A stretch of DNA of 64,000 nucleotides from Acidobacteriota bacterium (GTDB taxonomy: Bacteria; Acidobacteriota; Terriglobia; Bryobacterales; Bryobacteraceae). Positions 50,077 to 57,476 of this stretch are shown here, piece by piece. The translations under genes and the position numbers were made by a program. Position 1 is the first letter of the stretch. Each line of letters starts with the position of its first letter. Under the pieces are notes generated by a model. It was given only the letters and a program-made list of their open reading frames with translations. It ran no database searches and was not told the DNA's origin. The stretch spans positions 62,001-126,000 of the forward strand of contig JAEZIJ010000242.1 of assembly GCA_023436715.1 (NCBI GenBank), written 5' to 3'.

Positions 50077-51192
50077 TTAGCTATTCGGCGGCGCCGAGGC
50101 AGTCGCGGTCTGTTCGCGATGCGGAGGCCTGTCGTGCTGCTTGTCGGTGTGCTGCGCCTTGTCGTAAACCGTATGGATCCGCTCATCGAAGCGGCCGAAA
50201 ATCATCTTACCGGCGGTGGTCTGGAGCACGCTGGTGACGGTAATATCTATCGTCTTTGAAATCATGCGCTTGGCGTTATCCACCACGACCATCGTGCCGT
50301 CGTCCAGATACGCCACGCCCTGGTTGTATTCCTTGCCTTCCTTCAATATGAACACGCGCATGGCCTCGCCGGGCAGAACGATCGGCTTCAGCGCGTTCGC
50401 CAGTTCGTTGATGTTCAGTACTTCCACGCCGTGCAACTGCGCCATCTTGTTCAGGTTGAAGTCATTCGTCACGATCTTGCAGTCGTAGACCTTCGCCAGT
50501 TCGATCAGCTTCATGTCTACGTCGCGCACGTGCGGAAAGTCGTCCTCCAGGATCTGGACGCTGAGGTGAGCCATCTTCTGGATTCGCTGGAGGATGTCCA
50601 GCCCGCGCCGCCCCCGGTTGCGCTTCATCGAGTCCGCCGAGTCCGCAACCAGTTGCAGCTCGCGCAGTACAAACTGCGGGATCACGATGGCCCCGTCAAG
50701 GAAGCCGGTCTCCGCAATATCGGCGATGCGGCCGTCGATGATTACGCTCGTATCCAGAATTTTGAAAGCCTGCTTGCCCGTCTTCTCGCCGCCGAAAACG
50801 CCACCCAGAGCAGCCAGGTTCAGCAGCTCCCCCTTGTTCGCTCCGACGACGAGCCCGATATACGTCATCCACAACAAAACGAGAATCTGCAGGAACGGCA
50901 GGATGGGATGATTCTCGCGCAGCGCCCACTGGAAGACAACCGCCATCAGTACCGCGCCGACGATGCCCAGAATAGAGCCGATGGCCGAACCGATCAGCCG
51001 CTTCAGGCTGACCTCTCTCACCCGCATCTCAAAAAAAACGATGCCGATTCCTACCGCCAGCCCAGCCAGGCCGCCCGCTATCCGTTGTGCTAACGTCAGG
51101 CTCGCGGCATTGTCGAAGGGCGAAAGAAAGTAGCCCACCAACCCCAGAAGCAGAACAAAAAAAGCACGGATAATCAGAATATTCGTCATCAC
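50077..51192 (-). CDS. PIN-TRAM membrane protein (YacL family)
   Basis: A 371-residue protein with four TM segments in the first 120 residues. A PIN-fold nuclease-like domain follows (about 140-260; KILDTSVIIDGRIADIAETG, ELQLVADSADSMKRNRGRRGLDIL, KIVTNDFNLNKMAQL, with acidic residues of the active site), then a TRAM domain (about 275-335; GKEYNQGVAYLDDGTMVVVDNAKRMI), a putative RNA-binding module. The tail is His/Pro-rich. The order yacL-ispD-ispF matches Firmicutes such as Bacillus. The physiological role of YacL is unresolved; RNase activity is suggested by the PIN fold. Confidence 0.92.
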   Translation of the reverse strand: MMTNILIIRAFFVLLLGLVGYFLSPFDNAASLTLAQRIAGGLAGLAVGIGIVFFEMRVREVSLKRLIGSAIGSILGIVGAVLMAVVFQWALRENHPILPFLQILVLLWMTYIGLVVGANKGELLNLAALGGVFGGEKTGKQAFKILDTSVIIDGRIADIAETGFLDGAIVIPQFVLRELQLVADSADSMKRNRGRRGLDILQRIQKMAHLSVQILEDDFPHVRDVDMKLIELAKVYDCKIVTNDFNLNKMAQLHGVEVLNINELANALKPIVLPGEAMRVFILKEGKEYNQGVAYLDDGTMVVVDNAKRMISKTIDITVTSVLQTTAGKMIFGRFDERIHTVYDKAQHTDKQHDRPPHREQTATASAPPNS

Positions 51193-51583
51193 ACACCCTC
51201 ATCCTTCACCGGCCGCCGCCCCGAACCGCGACTGCCGGTCCGAATGAACAGACCACCCGGGGAGCGAAAACCGCCTTCCGGGCGACGTATGAGCCTGCCG
51301 CTACCACGGCCAAGACGCGGGAACAACCCACCGGCCGAACCCGGCGAGAGATAAAAATTAATAAAACGTAATTTTCATCCCGCGCGTTGAGTATATCACT
51401 ATTCGATGCAGGATACCACGAAATTTGGACCGCGCTACCCAGAAATGCGGACAACACGGGGGTTTTGGAAAGGATATTGATGGGCTGTTAACCGTGAATC
51501 GGTACCGGCTGCCGGGCGGCTGCCGGTTGTATAGTCTGCACCCACGCTGTGCCGGGCTATTCAGCGCCAGCCAGCGTGAGCGG
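51193..51583. other. 391-nt non-coding gap upstream of yacL
   Basis: No gene is evident. Reading leftward, TGATATACT (51398-51390) is an extended -10 that would give yacL a leader of about 190 nt. It is followed by an AT-rich stretch (51350-51375) that stands out against the GC-rich surroundings. The rest holds short GC-rich direct repeats (CTGCCGG twice near 51511-51528) but no tRNA-like or terminator-like structure that I can support. Confidence 0.4.
51390..51398 (-). promoter_or_regulatory. extended -10 promoter of yacL-ispD-ispF
   Basis: On the minus strand the element reads TGATATACT (TATACT at 51395-51390). It is the only good promoter match upstream of the yacL ATG at 51192. Confidence 0.35.
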
Positions 51584-51964
51584 TCACAGTGCCTTCGCGA
51601 GCTCCGCCGCGAACGCGCTCTTCGGGGCTTCCGTACCCGGCCTGCCCTTCTTGTTGTGCCGGCGAGGACCGTGTGGGCCCCGATCATCGGCAGTCTTCAT
51701 CTGAGACTTGGGCTTCGGCGGCTGAGCGGGGTTCGCTCGAAGCAGTCTGCCCTCAAGAGGCGCACGATCAAACCGGCGGATGATCGCCTGCATCTCTTCC
51801 TGATTGGGAGCGTCGATAAATGCGAAGCCTTTGGATTCCTGCGTCTCAGGGTTGCGAATTACCTTGATCGCGTCCGCGACCAGGCTTTCTGAGTTGAGCC
51901 ACGACTGAATGTCGTCAGCTGTCACCCAGACAGGGAGGTTACCTAGAAAGACTGTAAAACTCAT
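51584..51964 (-). CDS. RRM-domain RNA-binding protein
   Basis: A 126-residue protein. Residues 1-80 form one RNA-recognition motif with RNP2 TVFLGNLPVWVT and RNP1 ESKGFAFIDAP, whose aromatic residues bind RNA. The C-terminal 45 residues are basic and Pro/Gly-rich (PPKPKSQMKTADDRGPHGP, RRHNKKGRPGTE). Single-RRM proteins of this kind in bacteria act as RNA chaperones and are often cold-induced. It stands alone, flanked by two non-coding gaps. Confidence 0.88.
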   Translation of the reverse strand: MSFTVFLGNLPVWVTADDIQSWLNSESLVADAIKVIRNPETQESKGFAFIDAPNQEEMQAIIRRFDRAPLEGRLLRANPAQPPKPKSQMKTADDRGPHGPRRHNKKGRPGTEAPKSAFAAELAKAL

Positions 51965-52073
51965 TCGAGAGTGTTGTTAACTCCGTTGGTTGGGATTTGG
52001 GGGAGCAACTCGTGGGCGTCCGTCCTTACCTATACTATCAGAGGCACACTACGGTTGCAAAGGCCGGACGCGC

Positions 52074-52113
52074 GAAAAACCGCTGCCTGCAAGGGTTTTT
52101 CTCACTTCGTGAG
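52074..52113 (-). terminator. possible terminator downstream of serA
   Basis: In the 221-nt gap 51965-52185, reading leftward, a CTCAC/GTGAG hairpin (52113-52101) is followed by GAAAAACC (52101-52094) and GGTTTTTC (52081-52074), an A-tract/T-tract stem with a 12-nt loop. It could end serA transcription. The T-run is part of the stem, so confidence is limited. Confidence 0.35.
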
Positions 52114-52185
52114 ACGTGTGATCGGGGCCGGCCGGGTACACCGAACCTGCCCCGCTGAACGTCTTCTCTGTATCTCGATCCGAAC

Positions 52186-53781
52186 TCATCCAAGATCGAC
52201 GGCGCGGGCCACTTTGACGGCCGGGTTCTGCTTGAGTTGAGCGATGACGCTATCGGGCACGCGGCCGTCCGTCTCCACCACGGCGAGCGCCTCCAGCGGC
52301 TCGCCCGGTTTCGGCGGATCGTCCCGGCGGCCCAGCGAGAAGTTCGCGATATTCACTCCATTGCGGCCGAGCACCGTTCCGACGTGACCGATCACCCCAG
52401 GCACATCCTGGTTCTTCATGAAGAGAAGGGAACCCGTCAGCGGCGCCTCGCAATGGATACCGTCCACCTGCATCAGGCGCGGCCTGCCGAGCACGACGGC
52501 GCCTTCCAATGTGATTACGCCGGAATCGGTCGTCAGTTCCAGCGTGACCGAATCCACATGCGCCGCCTTACCGGCATGGCGCTCCTCCACCGCAAGTGCC
52601 CGCTGCGTCGCAAGCTGCATCGCGTTCACCAGCGTGGCACGGTGCGAAAGCCACCGGTTCAGCATGCCCACCAGTCCGGCGTTCCGGATCAGGTGCGTGC
52701 TGCCATCCCCGATCCTCCCCGAGTAAACCAGCCGGACGCTCTTCGGATTTCCGGCCGCTATCTGGGCGGCCAGGCTGCCCAGACGTTCGGCCAGCGCAAT
52801 GTAAGGGCCTACATTCCGGTACTGCTCCGGCGTCAACGCCGGCATGTTCACCGCGTTGATCGCGACGCCGTTTTTCAGATACTCCACCATCTGCTCGGCG
52901 ATCCGCACCCCGACGATCTCCTGGGCCTCCTCGGTGGAACCCGCAATATGGGGCGTCGCCAGTACGGATTCCAGACCAAGCAGCGCCAGGTCCGCCGCGG
53001 GCGGTTCCGGCTTGAACACGTCCAGCGCGGCGCCCGCGACCTTCCCGGAGCGGATGGCGTCAGCCAGAGCATCCTGGTCGATCATCTCGCCCCGCGCGCA
53101 GTTGATAATCCGCACACCCGGCTTCATCGTCTCGAACGCTTCGCGCGAGAGCACCTTCTGGGTCTCCGGCGTCAGCGCCAAGTGAAGCGTGATGTAGTCG
53201 CTCTCGGCGAACAGCTTGGGGAGTTCGACGAGCTGTACGTCGAGATCGGCCGCGATCTGAGGGCTGACGAAGGGGTCGGCCGCCAGGATCCGCATCTCGA
53301 ATGCCTGTGCCCGCCGAACCACCTCGCGGCCGATACTGCCCAAGCCCAGAATCCCGAGCGTCTTCCCGCGCACCTCGTTGCCGAGGAACTTCTTCTTCTC
53401 CCACTTCCCGGATTTCGTCGAGGCGCTGGCCTGCGGGATGGACCTTGCCATCGCCAGCATGAGCGCGATCGCGTGCTCCGCCACCGATACGGCGTTGCCG
53501 CCTGGCGTGTTCATGACGAGCACGCCGGCCGCGGTAGCCGCGTTCAAATCCACGTTGTCCACACCCACGCCCGCGCGCCCGATCGCGCGCAGCTTCGGCG
53601 CTTTCTCCAGCACTTCCTTCGTGACCTTGACGGCGCTGCGAACGACTAACGCGTCCGCCTCGCCCAAGCAGCCCATGTATTCCTTGGGGTTTGAAACCAT
53701 GACGTTCCACCCCGGCTGAGCCTTGAGCAGCTCGATCCCGGCTGCCGCCATCGGTTCTGCAATCAAAATGTTCATCATCAC
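52186..53781 (-). CDS. serA: D-3-phosphoglycerate dehydrogenase (long form)
   Basis: First step of serine synthesis. At 531 aa it is the type I form with catalytic/NAD domain (1-315), allosteric substrate-binding domain (about 315-455) and C-terminal ACT domain (about 456-531; SLLFMKNQDVPGVIGHVGTVL) for serine feedback. Motifs: NAD loop LGILGLGSIGREVVRRA, catalytic Arg in INCARGEMIDQDALADAI, Glu region, and His in VLATPHIAGSTEEAQ. It follows the class V aminotransferase gene by 13 nt, consistent with a two-gene serine operon. The first three codons are all ATG; the true start may be any of them. Confidence 0.96.
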   Translation of the reverse strand: MMMNILIAEPMAAAGIELLKAQPGWNVMVSNPKEYMGCLGEADALVVRSAVKVTKEVLEKAPKLRAIGRAGVGVDNVDLNAATAAGVLVMNTPGGNAVSVAEHAIALMLAMARSIPQASASTKSGKWEKKKFLGNEVRGKTLGILGLGSIGREVVRRAQAFEMRILAADPFVSPQIAADLDVQLVELPKLFAESDYITLHLALTPETQKVLSREAFETMKPGVRIINCARGEMIDQDALADAIRSGKVAGAALDVFKPEPPAADLALLGLESVLATPHIAGSTEEAQEIVGVRIAEQMVEYLKNGVAINAVNMPALTPEQYRNVGPYIALAERLGSLAAQIAAGNPKSVRLVYSGRIGDGSTHLIRNAGLVGMLNRWLSHRATLVNAMQLATQRALAVEERHAGKAAHVDSVTLELTTDSGVITLEGAVVLGRPRLMQVDGIHCEAPLTGSLLFMKNQDVPGVIGHVGTVLGRNGVNIANFSLGRRDDPPKPGEPLEALAVVETDGRVPDSVIAQLKQNPAVKVARAVDLG

Positions 53782-53794
53782 TCCCGCTTGGGGC

Positions 53795-54967
53795 CTACGA
53801 AACGAGCGTCGTTTTCGGCAGCGCCGCCTCAGCGTAAACCCTCTGAACCGCGGCCACTCCCGTTCCGTACGTGACCGGGTATCCGTTGGCGGCCAGGATG
53901 ACCTCGAGCCCGGCGATCACGGCGAACAAATCGGTGAAATCGAAGTAGCCGAGGTGGGCGATGCGGAAGATTTGCCCCTTCATGCTGCCCTGCCCGTTCG
54001 CGATGATCGCGCCGAAGCGGCTCTTGAACTGCTTCACGATTACGCCCGAATCCATCCCCTGCGGCGCCTTGATCGCCGTCACCGACGAGCCGGGCGATCC
54101 CGCCGCGAACAGTTCCAGGCCGAGCGCGAGCGCGGCTTCGCGCGTCGCCCGGGCGAGCAGTTGCGCGTTCTCGATCAACTTGTCCATGCCGACCTGCTTG
54201 ATGTACTCGAGCGCGGCCCCGAGCCCCAGAATCAGGCTCGTGGAAGGCGTCCAGCTCGATTCCCCTGCATCGGCGTTCTTCTTTTCCTTCTTCAGATTGA
54301 AGTAGAAGTGAGGAAGATTCGACGTCTCGGCAAAGCGCCATGCCTTCTGGCTCAGCGTGAGGAACGCCAGTCCCGGCGGGATCATGAAAGCCTTCTGCGA
54401 GCCGCCGACTACAACGTCCAGGCCCCATCCGTCGATATCGAGCGGCATGGTGCCGAAACCCGTAATGGCATCGATCACGAAGATTGCGTCCGTCTTGGCA
54501 ACAGCCTGCGCCATCGCGCGCACGTCATGGGCGGCGCCGGTCGAGGTTTCCGAAGCCTGCACAAAGACGCCGCGCACGCCGGGATTGGCAGCCAGCGCCG
54601 CTTCCACGCGTTCGGGCGCAACCACGTCCCCGTATTCGGACTTGAGCACGGTGGCATCCAGCCCGAACGCCGACGCCATCTCGACCCATCGCTCGCCGAA
54701 CTTGCCGGCCGTGCACACAATCACCTTGTCGCCGCGCGAAAACAGGTTCGACACGGCGGCTTCCATCGCCCCCGTTCCCGACGAACTGAACATCAGAACG
54801 TCGTTGGCGGTCCCCAGTACCTCTTTCAAATCTTTGAGGGCAGCCCGGTAGACCGTGCGGAAGTCCTCGGTCCGATGATGGATGTCCGATGCCATCATCG
54901 CCTGCAAAGCGCGGGGATATAAAGGAGTTGGCCCCGGCGTCAAGAGACGTTGCTTTCGGATGTGCAT
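53795..54967 (-). CDS. class V aminotransferase (alanine-glyoxylate/serine-pyruvate type)
   Basis: A 390-residue PLP enzyme from the ATG at 54967 (MHIRKQRLLTPGPTPLYPRA). A longer frame to 55474 only reads antisense through yqeY. PLP-site motifs: FSSSGTGAMEAAVSNLF, DAITGFGTMPLDIDGWG with the cofactor Asp, and GGSQKAFMIPPGLAFL with the PLP Lys. The C-terminal Arg in GQIFRIAHLGYFD binds carboxylate. Lying 13 nt ahead of serA, it probably supplies the phosphoserine aminotransferase step, since no serC-type gene is seen. The family also covers alanine:glyoxylate transfer, so the substrate is inferred. Confidence 0.9.
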   Translation of the reverse strand: MHIRKQRLLTPGPTPLYPRALQAMMASDIHHRTEDFRTVYRAALKDLKEVLGTANDVLMFSSSGTGAMEAAVSNLFSRGDKVIVCTAGKFGERWVEMASAFGLDATVLKSEYGDVVAPERVEAALAANPGVRGVFVQASETSTGAAHDVRAMAQAVAKTDAIFVIDAITGFGTMPLDIDGWGLDVVVGGSQKAFMIPPGLAFLTLSQKAWRFAETSNLPHFYFNLKKEKKNADAGESSWTPSTSLILGLGAALEYIKQVGMDKLIENAQLLARATREAALALGLELFAAGSPGSSVTAIKAPQGMDSGVIVKQFKSRFGAIIANGQGSMKGQIFRIAHLGYFDFTDLFAVIAGLEVILAANGYPVTYGTGVAAVQRVYAEAALPKTTLVS

Positions 54968-54984
54968 AATAGTATTGGTTTCAT

Positions 54985-54994
54985 TAGAATAGCA
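54985..54994. promoter_or_regulatory. overlapping divergent -10 elements between aminotransferase and yqeY
   Basis: The whole gap is 34 nt. On the plus strand TAGAAT (54985-54990) is a -10 twelve nt before the yqeY ATG. On the minus strand TGCTATTCT (54994-54986) is an extended -10 nineteen nt before the aminotransferase ATG. The two use the same base pairs, so one site may fire in both directions with very short leaders. Confidence 0.4.
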
Positions 54995-55001
54995 AACAGT
55001 C

Positions 55002-55448
55002 ATGCCCCTCCTCGACCAGGTACAGAAAGACATGACCGAGGCCATGAAGGCCCGGGATGAATTGCGCCTGAGCGCATTGCGCATGATCAAGACGGCGCTC
55101 AAGAAACACGAAGTGGACTCCATGAAGCCACTCGATGAAAAGTCCGAGCTCCAGGTGATGAACACGCTCATCAAGCAGCGCAAGGAATCCGCCGAAATGT
55201 TCCGAAAAGGCGGGCGCGCGGAGCTCGCGGACAAGGAAGAAGCGGAGTTGAAACTGATCGAATCGTACATGCCGGCGTCGGCAGCGGACGACGAGATCGA
55301 CGCAGCGATCGAGCAGGCGATGTCCGAAACCGGCGTGACATCGCTGAAGCAGATGGGCGCTGTGATGAAGGCGGTGCAGGCCAAACTGGCCGGCAAGCGC
55401 GTGGACGGCAAAGCGCTGAGCGACAAGGTGCGGGCGCGGCTGTCATAG
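55002..55448 (+). CDS. yqeY: GatB/YqeY domain protein
   Basis: A 148-residue stand-alone YqeY protein, homologous to the C-terminal tRNA-binding tail domain of GatB. Motifs: MTEAMKARDELRLSALRMIKTALKKHE, LIKQRKESAEMFRKGGRAELADKEEAEL, ESYMPASAADDEIDAAI and GAVMKAVQAKLAGKRVDGKAL. Its role is poorly understood; tRNA interaction is suggested by the GatB relationship. It is followed 3 nt later by the DUF2157 gene. Confidence 0.93.
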   Translation: MPLLDQVQKDMTEAMKARDELRLSALRMIKTALKKHEVDSMKPLDEKSELQVMNTLIKQRKESAEMFRKGGRAELADKEEAELKLIESYMPASAADDEIDAAIEQAMSETGVTSLKQMGAVMKAVQAKLAGKRVDGKALSDKVRARLS

Positions 55449-55451
55449 CCG

Positions 55452-56510
55452 ATGGACAACGAGATCCCGACCAAGCGGCAGGCTCAGGAGCGGGCAAACC
55501 GCATCAACGCGTTCCGCGCCGAACTGGCGCAGTTGGAGCGCGAAGGCGCAGTTAGGCTCACCCCCGAGCAGCATCACGATCTCGAGAACTATGTCACGGC
55601 GAAGCTCGCCGAACTCGCCGGCCGCTTCGACGTCGATACCACCGAATCCCAGAAGCAGCTTTCCTGGGGAATGCGAATCGCGTCCACGCTCGGAGGCCTC
55701 GCCCTGTGCGCGGCCGCATTCATGTTCTTCTACCGCTTCTGGGGCGCGCTTTCGACGCCCGTGCAGGTCGCCATCCTCGCCGCCGGGCCGATCGGCGCGG
55801 TGCTGCTGACCGATTTCGCCGCGCGCCGCGAACGCACGCTTTACTTCGCGTCACTGGCCGCGATAGTGGCGTTCGCCTGCTTCGTCCTCAACCTCAGTAT
55901 GCTCGGAGTCATATTTAACTTGATGCCGAGCCCGCAGGCGTTCCTGGCCTGGGGCGCGTTCGCGCTCATCCTTGCCTATGCGTATCGGCTGCGGTTGATG
56001 CTCGCCGCGGGACTGGTCTCAATGGGCGTGTGGGCCGCCGCCCACTTCGTCTCGCTCTCCGGCGCCTACTGGACCGAGTTCTCCTCGCGCGCCGAAAACA
56101 TGGTTGCCGCCGGGCTGGTGATTCTGGCGGTTCAACTCGTGCGGCGCGACGATCCCGGCTTTGCCTGGGTCTATCGGGTTGTCGGGCTGCTGGCCGTCAT
56201 GCTGAGCCTGCTCACGATGGCGTTAGAGGGCACGCTCAGCTATCTCCCGTTCGCCTCGGAGAGCGTTGAGCGGTTCTACCAGTTGACTGGCCTTGCGGCG
56301 TCGGCTGCGGCGATCTGGGTTGGAATCCGGCACAACATCGGCGCGTGGGTGAATACCGGCGCGACGTTCTTCGTCGTATTCCTGTATATACGGCTGCACG
56401 TGGCGTTGTGGGATGTGCTTCCGAAGTACCTCTTTTTCCTGCTGATCGGGCTGATCGCAGCCGGTCTGCTGGTGGCGTTCCAGCGGATCAGGAAGGTGCG
56501 GGTGGCATGA
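55452..56510 (+). CDS. DUF2157 multi-pass membrane protein
   Basis: A 352-residue protein. A soluble N-terminus of about 75 residues with two amphipathic helices (QERANRINAFRAELAQLERE, LTPEQHHDLENYVTAKLAE) precedes about nine TM segments. The conserved N-terminal helix followed by TM bundles (WGMRIASTLGGLALCAAAFMF) matches DUF2157. The function is unknown. It overlaps the following DUF4824 gene by 4 nt, and these two families are frequent neighbours, so they may form one membrane complex. Confidence 0.82.
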   Translation: MDNEIPTKRQAQERANRINAFRAELAQLEREGAVRLTPEQHHDLENYVTAKLAELAGRFDVDTTESQKQLSWGMRIASTLGGLALCAAAFMFFYRFWGALSTPVQVAILAAGPIGAVLLTDFAARRERTLYFASLAAIVAFACFVLNLSMLGVIFNLMPSPQAFLAWGAFALILAYAYRLRLMLAAGLVSMGVWAAAHFVSLSGAYWTEFSSRAENMVAAGLVILAVQLVRRDDPGFAWVYRVVGLLAVMLSLLTMALEGTLSYLPFASESVERFYQLTGLAASAAAIWVGIRHNIGAWVNTGATFFVVFLYIRLHVALWDVLPKYLFFLLIGLIAAGLLVAFQRIRKVRVA

Positions 56511-57106
56511 AGCGCTGGGGCGTCTTCTCATCGATCGCGCTGCTGGTTGCCGCGAACGTGTTCGTGCTCGGCGGCGTTGCACTCGACCGCACCGGCGGCA
56601 TCGTCCAGAGCGTGGATCTGTCCCAGCGGGAGTTGCCCGTGGCCTGGACAGAAGACGACAACAGCGGCATCGCGGTCCAGCTTGCCGCATGGGACCAGAT
56701 CGCGGTCCCCGCCGGCAAGTTGGTCGAGCTCGGTTTCGATTGCAGCGTGGCGCCAGATGCGTCCTCCGCTGCAGACCACTATCGCAGGCAGCTTGCGCGG
56801 GAAGCTCTTATAGTACTCGGCCGGAGCAATAATCCGCCACTCAAAACGGTAGACGCGGGCCGGGATTTGGCCGCTCTGCAGGCAAGATACCCCGCCCAGG
56901 CCGGTTACATCATCGTGCGCGGCATCGTTCGCGCCCAGGTGTGGGACGAAACAAGGGTTGCGGGCTGGTGTGAAGTTCCCCAGCGCCGAATCCATGTCCC
57001 CCAACCCTACGCCCGAACCCTCCGGCAACGGGCGCACAACTTCTACTACCTCACGCTCTGCTACGGCAAGCGCCTCGAGCCCTGGGTTTGCGGCTGCCGC
57101 CCGTAA
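56507..57106 (+). CDS. DUF4824 family membrane-anchored protein
   Basis: A 199-residue protein from the ATG at 56507, which overlaps the DUF2157 stop (ATGA). An N-terminal TM helix (about 5-25, WGVFSSIALLVAANVFVLGG) precedes an extracytoplasmic domain with LSQRELPVAWTEDDNSG, KLVELGFDC, YRRQLAREALIVL and DAGRDLAALQARYPAQAGYIIVRG, patterns I associate with DUF4824. Two Cys near the C-terminus (VCGCRP) may be redox or metal sites. The function is unknown and probably tied to the DUF2157 partner. Confidence 0.78.
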   Translation: MKRWGVFSSIALLVAANVFVLGGVALDRTGGIVQSVDLSQRELPVAWTEDDNSGIAVQLAAWDQIAVPAGKLVELGFDCSVAPDASSAADHYRRQLAREALIVLGRSNNPPLKTVDAGRDLAALQARYPAQAGYIIVRGIVRAQVWDETRVAGWCEVPQRRIHVPQPYARTLRQRAHNFYYLTLCYGKRLEPWVCGCRP

Positions 57107-57160
57107 AGCTCTTGCTCCCCCCACGCGTCCGGTACCACAATGGATCAGGAGGGGGGATCT

Positions 57161-57394
57161 ATGGCGATTTGCGAAGTCTGCGGAAACGACTATGACAAGA
57201 GCTTCGAAGTAATTGCCGCCGGGGCGCGGCACACTTTCGATAGCTTCGAATGCGCGGCTCACTTGATGGCGCCAGTGTGCGAACACTGCGGTTGCAAGGT
57301 GATCGGCCATGGCGTCGAAGTGGGCGGGCATTTCTACTGTTGCGCGAGCTGCGCCCGGCTGGTCACCAAGTCCGACGTGAAAGATCGCGCGTGA
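57161..57394 (+). CDS. small Cys-rich (zinc-binding) protein
   Basis: A 77-residue protein starting at the ATG at 57161 right after GGAGGGGGG; an ATG at 57140 lies ahead of this site and is unlikely. It has two Cys/His clusters: CEVCGNDYDKSF with DSFECAAHLM, and VCEHCGCKVIGHGVEVGGHF with YCCASCARL. The second half resembles bacterial metallothionein-like zinc knuckles (C-x2-C-x-C then YC-x3-C), the first a TRASH/YHS-like finger. Metal storage or metal-dependent regulation is possible. It lies 82 nt before a BON-SRPBCC gene. Confidence 0.75.
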   Translation: MAICEVCGNDYDKSFEVIAAGARHTFDSFECAAHLMAPVCEHCGCKVIGHGVEVGGHFYCCASCARLVTKSDVKDRA

Positions 57395-57476
57395 ACCCAT
57401 TCGGCGGCGCCGGGCCGCCCCGGCGTCGGCTTTCCGGTGATTTGGTATTTCGCGTGCCTTCACCTCAGGGGGCAAT

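Noticed and set aside
54968..55474. N-terminal extension of the class V aminotransferase frame up to 55474.
   Set aside because: It is antisense to yqeY, rich in Ser/Arg, and the family N-terminus begins at the ATG at 54967.
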